A stretch of 64,000 nt of DNA, taken from NCBI RefSeq assembly GCF_965223525.1, contig NZ_CBDCWX010000004.1, positions 124,001 to 188,000 on the forward strand. The letters run 5' to 3'. The translations under genes were made by a program, and so were the position numbers. A model generated the notes under the pieces. The model was not told where the DNA came from and made no database searches. It saw nothing but the letters and a program-made list of their open reading frames with translations. Shown here one piece after another: positions 58,307 through 64,000 of the stretch. Source of the DNA: Leptofilum sp965223525 (lineage in GTDB: Bacteria > Chloroflexota > Anaerolineae > Promineifilales > Promineifilaceae). Position 1 is the stretch's first letter. Each line of letters starts with the position of its first letter.

Positions 58307-59698
58307 ATGACCAATCAATACGATCTTGTCGTTTTAGGCGCAGGGCCAGGGGGCTACGTAGCCGCCATCCGCGCCGCCCAGCTGGGTCTCAAAACCGCCA
58401 TCATCGAGCGGGAATATTGGGGCGGTGTTTGCCTCAACGTTGGCTGCATCCCCTCCAAAGCGCTGCTCAAAAATGCTGAAATTGCCCACACCTTGCAACA
58501 CCGCGCCCGCGAATTCGGCTTCTCTTTCACCGATTTGCAGCTAGATTACAGCGTCGCCTTCAAGCGCAGTCGCCAGGTCTCTAGCCGACTGGTGAAGGGT
58601 GTACAGTTCCTCATGAAAAAGAACAAAATTGACGTTTTTGAAGGCACGGGCCAGCTGACCGATGCCAACACCGTGCAGGTAAGCCTGAACGACAGTGGCG
58701 AGCAGACGATTAGCGGCAAAAACATTATCATCGCCACCGGCGCACGTCCCCGCTCCATTCCTGGCATCGAATTTGATGGCGAGCGCATTATTTCCTACAA
58801 AGATGCCATTTTGAGCGATTCGCCGCCGGAGAAGCTCATCATCGTCGGTGGGGGCGTAATTGGCGTGGAGTTTACCTACATGTGGGCCAACTACGGCGTG
58901 GATGTCACCATTGTGGAGATGATGGATCGTCTGCTGCCCAATGAAGAGCCAGAAATAAGCAGCGTGCTGGAGAAAGCGTACAAAAAGCTCAAGGTTAAGC
59001 TGCACATGAACAGCCGCGTAGACAAAATTGAAACAACTGAAAACGGCATTGCCGTTGCGTTGGCTGATGGCACCAAGCTGGAAGGCGACAAGGTTATGCT
59101 GGCCATCAACTTTGCGCCCAACGTGGAAAATATTGGTTTGGAAAGCGCGGGTGTGGCCTTGACGGAGCGCGGCGCGATTGCCATTGATGACCAAATGCGT
59201 ACTAACGTACCCAACATTTACGCCATCGGCGATGTGGCCACGGAGTATCGGCTGGCGCATATTGCCTCGGCAATGGGTTTGGTGGCGGCTGAGGCAATTG
59301 CCGGGCATGAGACACACGCCCTGGATTACCGGATGATGCCCCGTGCTACGTACTGTGTGCCGCAGGTGGCCAGCTTTGGCTACACCGAGGCGCAGGCCAA
59401 AGAGGCTGGCTATGAACTCAACGTGGGCCAGTTTCCGTTTCAGGCCAACGGCAAGGCGCTGGGGCTGGGCGAGCGGGAAGGCTTCATCAAAATCATTGCT
59501 GACAAGCAGTATGGCGAGATTTTGGGAGCGCATATGGTTGGCCCAGATGTGACGGAGCTGCTGCCGGAGCTAACGCTGGCGCACAATGCGGAGCTAACGG
59601 CCGAAGAAATTGCGCGTAACGTCCATGCTCATCCAACTCTCAGCGAAGCGCTGATGGAAGCGGCCCACGCCGTTGAGGGTGAGGCGATTCATATTTAA
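58307..59698 (+). CDS. lpdA: Dihydrolipoyl dehydrogenase
   Basis: The E3 subunit of 2-oxoacid dehydrogenase and glycine-cleavage complexes; it reoxidises dihydrolipoamide with FAD and NAD+. The 463 residues are standard. FAD-binding YDLVVLGAGPGGYVAAIRAA is at 5-24, the redox disulfide CLNVGC at 42-47, NAD-binding KLIIVGGGVIGVEFTYMWAN in the middle and the C-terminal catalytic His-Glu pair in VHAHPTLSEALMEAAHA. AACGGAG is the ribosome site. E1 and E2 genes are not in the window, so this is a separate E3 gene shared by complexes. The gene has no perfect ACGGCCGT copy, and a terminator follows. Confidence 0.96.
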   Translation: MTNQYDLVVLGAGPGGYVAAIRAAQLGLKTAIIEREYWGGVCLNVGCIPSKALLKNAEIAHTLQHRAREFGFSFTDLQLDYSVAFKRSRQVSSRLVKGVQFLMKKNKIDVFEGTGQLTDANTVQVSLNDSGEQTISGKNIIIATGARPRSIPGIEFDGERIISYKDAILSDSPPEKLIIVGGGVIGVEFTYMWANYGVDVTIVEMMDRLLPNEEPEISSVLEKAYKKLKVKLHMNSRVDKIETTENGIAVALADGTKLEGDKVMLAINFAPNVENIGLESAGVALTERGAIAIDDQMRTNVPNIYAIGDVATEYRLAHIASAMGLVAAEAIAGHETHALDYRMMPRATYCVPQVASFGYTEAQAKEAGYELNVGQFPFQANGKALGLGEREGFIKIIADKQYGEILGAHMVGPDVTELLPELTLAHNAELTAEEIARNVHAHPTLSEALMEAAHAVEGEAIHI

Positions 59699-59739
59699 TT
59701 TGCCAAAGAGGGCACAGAGATTTAAGAGATTTTGAATAG

Positions 59740-59769
59740 GCCTGGGAGCGTTGGTTCCTGGGCTTTTTT
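59740..59769 (+). terminator. Terminator after lpdA
   Basis: GCCTGGGAGC (59740-59749) pairs with GTTCCTGGGC (59754-59763) over ten positions including G-T pairs, followed by six T. Confidence 0.8.
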
Positions 59770-59825
59770 GTAGGTTTGGGTGGTAGGGTTGGCTCGCAAG
59801 CCGCTCCTGCCACTGGGAGATTTCA

Positions 59826-60827
59826 TTGATTTTTCCTGAACAATTTATGACGTTGGTGGAGCGCGGAATTGAAGCTCGACTCCATTTGTTAGATGAGCGT
59901 CACGAAACGGCCGTTCGCCTGTTCAATGGCTTTCTGGAGGGGTGTCCGCAGCTCGTGGTGGATCTTTTTGGGGAAACGGCCGTTCTGTATAACTATGCCA
60001 ACCCACCGGAAGAGCTAGAGGATGTGGTTACGGCCGCTCAGCAACTGCTGCGCCAACAATACCCCTGGCTGCAAGCCATTTTGCTAAAAACCCGGCACGG
60101 CTCTGATGCAGAAAAGCGCGGTGTGTTGCTGTGGGGCAGCACGCTCACAACTAAAATTCGTGAGCACGGCGTGCGTTATGCGCTGGATTTGACAATGAAC
60201 CAGGACACCAGTTTTTACCTGGATACGCGCCTCGTGCGCCGCTGGGCGTTGGACAACCTGGCGGGGAAAGATGTGTTGAACAGTTTTGCCTACACGGGTA
60301 GCCTGGGCGTGGCGGCGGCTGCCGAGGCCAACCGCGTCCTGCACACCGACCTGAACAAGCGATTCCTCAACGTGGCAAAGACTTCATATACACTCAATGG
60401 CTTTCCGATTGACAAGAAATTGTTCCAGACGGGGGATTTTTGGCGCAAAATGAGCCAGCTCAAGCGGGCAGGGGAGCAGTTTGACTGTGTCTTTCTCGAT
60501 CCGCCGTTTTTTTCGCAAACGGCCGCAGGCACAGTAGATTTGAATGAAGGGATGGCGAGGCTTGTTAATAAGGTACGGCCGTTAGTCAAACACGGCGGCC
60601 ACATCATCGCCATCAACAACGCGCTGTACGTGAGCGGAGCCGACTACCTGGCCGAGCTAGAAACCCTCTGCGCCGATGGCTACGTGGAAATTGAACAGCT
60701 CCTCTCTGTGCCGGAAGATTGTACTGGCTACCCTCACACCCAAAACACACCACCTATCACCGACTCCGCGCCCTTCAACCACAGCACCAAAATCGCCCTA
60801 CTCAAAATCTATCACCAAAAGACCTGA
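59826..60827 (+). CDS. RlmI-like SAM-dependent RNA methyltransferase
   Basis: A 333-residue class I methyltransferase close to RlmI/RlmK-type 23S rRNA cytosine or guanine methylases. It begins at TTG 59826 behind GGGAG; the next ATG is at 59847. The N-terminal part is a shortened PUA/EEHEE-like domain (GCPQLVVDLFGETAVLYNYA). The SAM motif is DVLNSFAYTGSLGVAAAAEA (about 149-168), with HTDLNKRFLNVAK and the catalytic-region motif DCVFLDPPFFSQTAAG (about 220-235). The C-terminal strand is HGGHIIAINNALYVSGADYL. The last codons and the stop codon come from the inverted-repeat element at 60820-60913, so the original C-terminus may have been different. Confidence 0.85.
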   Translation: MIFPEQFMTLVERGIEARLHLLDERHETAVRLFNGFLEGCPQLVVDLFGETAVLYNYANPPEELEDVVTAAQQLLRQQYPWLQAILLKTRHGSDAEKRGVLLWGSTLTTKIREHGVRYALDLTMNQDTSFYLDTRLVRRWALDNLAGKDVLNSFAYTGSLGVAAAAEANRVLHTDLNKRFLNVAKTSYTLNGFPIDKKLFQTGDFWRKMSQLKRAGEQFDCVFLDPPFFSQTAAGTVDLNEGMARLVNKVRPLVKHGGHIIAINNALYVSGADYLAELETLCADGYVEIEQLLSVPEDCTGYPHTQNTPPITDSAPFNHSTKIALLKIYHQKT

Positions 60828-60913
60828 CAGGTTACTCGTCAACTTCAAGGCACAACCACTTTGTATTGCAAGGTAGGTTGATTGCGAAGTAGGTGCGTAA
60901 ACCTGTCAGGTCT
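60820..60913. repeat. Inverted-repeat element AGACCTGACAGGTT, 94 bp
   Basis: Perfect 14-bp terminal inverted repeats, AGACCTGACAGGTT (60820-60833) and AACCTGTCAGGTCT (60900-60913), enclose 66 bp without coding capacity. The left end supplies the stop codon TGA (60825-60827) of the upstream gene. No second copy is in the window. Confidence 0.85.
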
Positions 60914-60919
60914 AACGCA

Positions 60920-61744
60920 CTATTCAATGGGCCCATCAAATATTCTTTCATCAACAGGTCTTTCTGATAAAAGCTCTAGAAGACCAGTAAAAAACTGGTC
61001 TTCAGGGATGCCAGATTCTCTAATAATCTGATTAAGCTCTTCATTAGCTTGACTCATGAACTGACCAAGAGATACTTTCCAATGTCGTCCCCCTTCTCTA
61101 TAAAAAAACATTGCAGTACCATCTGCAAAAGTAACAAGAGCATTTCCGGGATCAATACCTATATCAACTTCATCTATTTCAAAGTTTTCAAGATAGGATA
61201 GATCGATCCAGCCTCTTTCAAAAGAAAGGATAATGACGTCTTCACCAGTCAAATTTTCTAACTCTTCAAGGCTGAAGTTATGGCGTAACCTGAGAATAAT
61301 AAACTTTTCGATAGTCGCTAAAGCGCCAAGTTCTTCACGCTCTAGCGTTAATGCGCCAACCAACAGGTAATCGTACCATTCAACATCTAGTGAAGAGACA
61401 ACTTCTACGGCACCGTCGCCATCACCATTTTTTGTGGCAGTACGAAACTGCTCAAATACGGCGCGGATGCTCATTTCGTTGTATTCGGCGGTGGCTGTGG
61501 CCCACAGTTTGGGTGTGCTTGTGGGGGTAGGTGTTTCTGTCGGTGTGGGCGTTTCGGTGGGTACGGCCGTTGGCGTTAAAGTGTTCGTTGGGGTCGCCGT
61601 AGCCATGGGGGTTGCGGTAGGCGTGGCCGTTGACGTTTCTGTTGGGGCTAACGCAACTTCCTCGCTCTCACCTGATTCACCGCTTCCTGAGCAAGCGGAC
61701 AACATGATACAAAATAATATCCCCAAAATGATCATTCTTTTCAT
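60920..61744 (-). CDS. Lipoprotein with Thr/Pro linker
   Basis: A 274-residue lipoprotein. I start it at ATG 61744, where GGAG lies 11 bases upstream and the signal MKRMIILGILFCIMLSAC follows with the lipobox LSAC (lipidated Cys18); the frame continues upstream but that part has no signal. Residues 20-80 are a Thr/Pro/Glu-rich linker (TPTATPMATATPTN), which keeps the domain off the membrane. The folded part (about 85-274) has an acidic alpha-beta pattern (YNEMSIRAVFEQFRTATKNG, then VSSLDVEWYDYLLVGALTLE) and near the end DGTAMFFYREGGRHWKVSLG. This might be an NTF2/SnoaL-like fold, but I am not certain. The function is unknown. The next element, at 61925, lies upstream. Confidence 0.8.
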   Translation of the reverse strand: MKRMIILGILFCIMLSACSGSGESGESEEVALAPTETSTATPTATPMATATPTNTLTPTAVPTETPTPTETPTPTSTPKLWATATAEYNEMSIRAVFEQFRTATKNGDGDGAVEVVSSLDVEWYDYLLVGALTLEREELGALATIEKFIILRLRHNFSLEELENLTGEDVIILSFERGWIDLSYLENFEIDEVDIGIDPGNALVTFADGTAMFFYREGGRHWKVSLGQFMSQANEELNQIIRESGIPEDQFFTGLLELLSERPVDERIFDGPIE

Positions 61745-61924
61745 CGAACTATTCTCCAGAGATTTTTGACAAAGAAACAGTGTCACAGTTGGCAAAAAAC
61801 GCACAAGAATATTATACAGAATTTGGCACTGGCCGAAAATATTGCACGGCTCAAAATTCGCTGCAAGCGGATGCCTGGTGGTTTGAATTTGGCGCAAATG
61901 GTAGTGAAGGGCTATTATTTACTC

Positions 61925-62023
61925 ATGTTACGCAGTCCAAGACTACAAAGTCTTACTCAGTCTGGCAAGTACCTGAAATGCGGCCAAGACTTTTGTAGTC
62001 TCCCTAGACGAAGTGCGTAACAT
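61925..62023. repeat. Complete 99-bp inverted-repeat element with ATGTTACGCA ends
   Basis: Terminal repeats ATGTTACGCA (61925-61934) and TGCGTAACAT (62014-62023) match those of 34672-34771 exactly. The inner arms are AGACTACAAAGTCTT (61940-61954) and AAGACTTTTGTAGTCT (61986-62001), one base different in length. The interior sequence differs from the other copy, so the ends define the family. Confidence 0.85.
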
Positions 62024-62131
62024 CAGTTATTTATAATATTCTTTTAACACGTATTGTTAGTTTGCTCAATCAAAGTATGTAAAAACGATTTGAGCATTCA
62101 CAGGATCACACCTGCAGCATCGCATATATTT

Positions 62132-64000
62132 ATGTCGCAAGAATCCCCCAATAAACAAACAGAGTTGTTATCGGATCCTGCGCTTGATCACTTACTTACA
62201 GGTGAGCTAGCGTATCGCCCTGTGCCGCATGACAAGGTGGATGAACAGCAACTTCCCGTCTGGCAGGTGCGTTTTCTGCTCACTTCTGATAAACAGCAAG
62301 AATTTGGCTTGTCAATTAACGGCGAAATTCATTTGGGTCGTGGCAAAAACGAGAAGGATCTGATTGATTTGACTCCGTATGGTGCTGAAAAATCAGGTGT
62401 TTCTCGGCGGCATGTGGCATTACGTCCCACGCCAACCAATTTGTTTGTGGTAGATTTAGGCAGCACAAACGGCACACGACGCAACGGCCGTTCCATTGGG
62501 CACAACACTCCCTACGCATTGGCCGATGGCGACACGCTATCGTTGGGCAACCTGGAGCTGGCGGTGCAAATTGTTAAACGGCCGTATCTGCGAACGGCTC
62601 CCCTAAAAACCCGTCCCGATTTGGTAGAAGCCCTGTCCCAAATTGGGAAAGCAATTACCACTCAGCTAAATTTAGATGAGGTGCTGAACCAAGTTGTCAC
62701 CACCGCTATGAGCCTGACGTCCGCTGGCGAAACTTCTATCTGGCTGGTGGATGAAGCCACCGGGGAGCTGTTTTTGGAAGCCCGCCGGGGCATGGATGAT
62801 GCCCGCCTGCGCCGCACGCGGATGCCGATTGACGCTGATACCCCTGCCGGACGCGTCATCAAAACTGGCAAGCCACTACGAACAAGCTCAGAGCCAGGTG
62901 AAGCGTCCCAGCAAATTATGACGGGGTATTTGGTAGAAGCCCTGGCCTATGTGCCAGTCTCGCTGGGTGGCATCACGTTTGGCGTGCTAGCCTCGGCACA
63001 CCAGGAGCCGGGTAAATCGTTTGATGACCAAGATGAACGCCTGCTGAGTGCCATTGCCGATTATGCCGCTATTGCCATCCAAAACGCCCGCCTTTACCGT
63101 GCCACAGACAAAGCATTGAGTCAGCGCGTGCGAGAGTTGGCGGCACTTAATGAGCTGTCACGCACAGTGTCTGCCTCTTTAAATATGGAAGAGGTGTACA
63201 AAGTGTTGGTGGAGCAGGTAAAACGTCACATGCCGGTGGCAGACTTGCATATTTATTTACGAGATGAGCGGAATCCGATTTTACGGCCGTTTGGCGACAC
63301 GTCAGAACTGCCAATTTATCCTTTAGGGCGGGGCATTTTGGGGCAAGTAGTTTCTCAGGGTGAATCTATCATAACGAACAATATATCCAATTACCCAGGG
63401 TTTGATGAGCAGCTTGACCTTATTACATCGCAAGCCAATGTGCCGGTGGCCGCTGTTCCCCTCAAAGTTCAAGGGGAGGTTGTTGGCGTTTTGGTACTGC
63501 ACAGCCAGCCTGGTTCGCTTTTTTCAGAAGAAGATGCGGCTTTATTGCGTTCATTTGCGCTGCCTGTGGCTACGGCCGTTGAAAATGCTCGCCTTTATGC
63601 CAATGTGGAACGCCAACGGGGTGCCATCATGGCCATGGGCAATACGCTTTCAGAACCGCTAACCATTTTAGATGATGTTGGTCGCATCCTAGTTTCCAAC
63701 GACGCTGCCCAACGGTTGCTTAAAGCCAACATGTCCCAATTTTTTGAGGCGATTTCCAGCAGCGTTGGTCGTACCGTAGAAGTGAAAATTGGCGATGAAA
63801 CCTATCTTTCTACCACGGAACATGTGGATGGCATAGGCACCATCGCCATGATGCAAGACATTACCTACGTAAAACAGCTAGAAGAAGACCGCTCTGAATT
63901 TATGCACATGCTGTCTCATGATCTCAAAAACCCGCTGATGGCGGTGACGGGCTATGCCAATTTGCTAGAGCGTACGGAGCCGCTGGGCGATAAAGGCAAG
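62132..64000 (+). CDS. FHA-GAF-GAF sensor histidine kinase, N-terminal 623 residues (cut by window edge)
   Basis: The open frame runs from ATG 62132 to the right edge, exactly 623 codons, and has no membrane segment. An FHA domain (about 55-145; EIHLGRGKNEKDLIDLTPYG, SGVSRRHVALR, DLGSTNGTRRNGRSI) should bind phosphothreonine proteins. GAF 1 (about 165-320; LVEALSQIGKAITTQLNLDE) and GAF 2 (about 335-490; LAALNELSRTVSASLNMEEV) follow, each with a family-typical FDDQDERLLSAIADYAAIAI or FSEEDAALLRSFALPVATAV end. A short PAS-like segment (ILDDVGRILVSNDAAQRLLK) leads to the start of HisKA with phospho-His in FMHMLSHDLKNPLMAVTGYA (about 589-608). The ATPase domain lies outside the window. FHA at the front suggests cross-talk with a Ser/Thr kinase. 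Confidence 0.9.
   Translation, partial: MSQESPNKQTELLSDPALDHLLTGELAYRPVPHDKVDEQQLPVWQVRFLLTSDKQQEFGLSINGEIHLGRGKNEKDLIDLTPYGAEKSGVSRRHVALRPTPTNLFVVDLGSTNGTRRNGRSIGHNTPYALADGDTLSLGNLELAVQIVKRPYLRTAPLKTRPDLVEALSQIGKAITTQLNLDEVLNQVVTTAMSLTSAGETSIWLVDEATGELFLEARRGMDDARLRRTRMPIDADTPAGRVIKTGKPLRTSSEPGEASQQIMTGYLVEALAYVPVSLGGITFGVLASAHQEPGKSFDDQDERLLSAIADYAAIAIQNARLYRATDKALSQRVRELAALNELSRTVSASLNMEEVYKVLVEQVKRHMPVADLHIYLRDERNPILRPFGDTSELPIYPLGRGILGQVVSQGESIITNNISNYPGFDEQLDLITSQANVPVAAVPLKVQGEVVGVLVLHSQPGSLFSEEDAALLRSFALPVATAVENARLYANVERQRGAIMAMGNTLSEPLTILDDVGRILVSNDAAQRLLKANMSQFFEAISSSVGRTVEVKIGDETYLSTTEHVDGIGTIAMMQDITYVKQLEEDRSEFMHMLSHDLKNPLMAVTGYANLLERTEPLGDKGK

Larger units (their letters stand above)
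1..64000. repeat. Dispersed HIP1-like palindrome ACGGCCGT (about 100 copies)
   Basis: A perfect 8-bp palindrome, ACGGCCGT, recurs across the window. I counted roughly 100 copies by eye, about one per 0.6 kb, against about one expected by chance. Many copies extend to AACGGCCGTT or GAAACGGCCGTTTC (near 12850, 14415, 16340, 41755). Examples: 617, 1036, 5961, 10595, 16507, 22490, 25122, 31240, 36000, 44711, 48324, 52268, 55241, 59908, 63283. Most lie inside genes and are read in all three frames, as Thr-Ala-Val, Asn/Asp-Gly-Arg or Arg-Pro, so the pressure acts on DNA and not on protein. Longer gaps occur at 18.3-21.6, 32.0-35.0, 38.5-41.1 and 58.1-59.9 kb. Confidence 0.9.

Noticed and set aside
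58541..59533. 330-codon frame antisense to lpdA
   Set aside because: lpdA is unmistakable with all motifs in place; the antisense frame has no recognisable pattern.

Overview
The window looks like chromosomal DNA of a Chloroflexota bacterium, most likely of the Anaerolineae or a relative. This placement is an inference from family knowledge and was not tested with a database. The clues are secreted or anchored proteins with long Thr/Pro linkers (57.4-58.2 kb, 60.9-61.7 kb), secreted proteins that end in a short Phe-x-Pro-Leu-x-x-Arg/Lys motif, a giant bacterial alpha-2-macroglobulin, paired S45 acylases, and many interspersed palindromes. Base composition is moderate. No plasmid, phage or CRISPR locus is seen. 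Both window edges cut genes: a minus-strand gene at 1-267, and a plus-strand FHA-GAF-GAF histidine kinase from 62132 to the right end.

Layout. 0-12.5 kb: biotin ligase, a small acidic membrane protein, an SPFH protein, two penicillin-acylase-family enzymes around a decayed REP-associated transposase with flanking hairpins, a PAS-LuxR regulator, a secreted protein, and an ArsR/SRPBCC pair. 12.7-21.4 kb: a 2065-residue alpha-2-macroglobulin without the thioester motif, then a NACHT NTPase with a membrane C-terminus. 21.5-28.6 kb: housekeeping genes (prepilin peptidase, an aldolase-like protein, an OSBS/NSAR-type enolase, proC, a pabB-pabC fusion, a dynamin-like GTPase). 29-36.9 kb: DinB proteins, a MerR/aldo-keto reductase unit, uvrB, and an NDH-2-like/ECF41 unit. 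36.9-44.4 kb: a NYN nuclease, an SGNH-type secreted protein, a small accessory island (restriction-endonuclease-like protein, HigB/HigA-type toxin-antitoxin, duplicated tail of the neighbouring methyltransferase gene), and pcrA. 44.5-64 kb: a two-component system with a duplicated membrane module, cupin and O-methyltransferase, M14 carboxypeptidase, an orphan PAS kinase, an EamA exporter, tRNA-Glu, a UbiB/ABC1 kinase, a YegP protein, an SH3-like anchored protein, lpdA, an RlmI-like methyltransferase and a lipoprotein.

The strongest genome-scale signal is the perfect palindrome ACGGCCGT, often extended to GAAACGGCCGTTTC. I counted about 100 copies by eye in 64 kb, where chance predicts about one. 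It lies mostly inside genes, in all three reading frames, like the cyanobacterial HIP1 octamer. On top of it sit several families of short palindromic or inverted-repeat elements, some of them inside open reading frames. The main candidates for under-described biology are this palindrome system, a roughly 100-bp inverted-repeat element with ATGTTACGCA ends, the toxin-antitoxin insertion that leaves a duplicated gene tail, and the NACHT-membrane protein.
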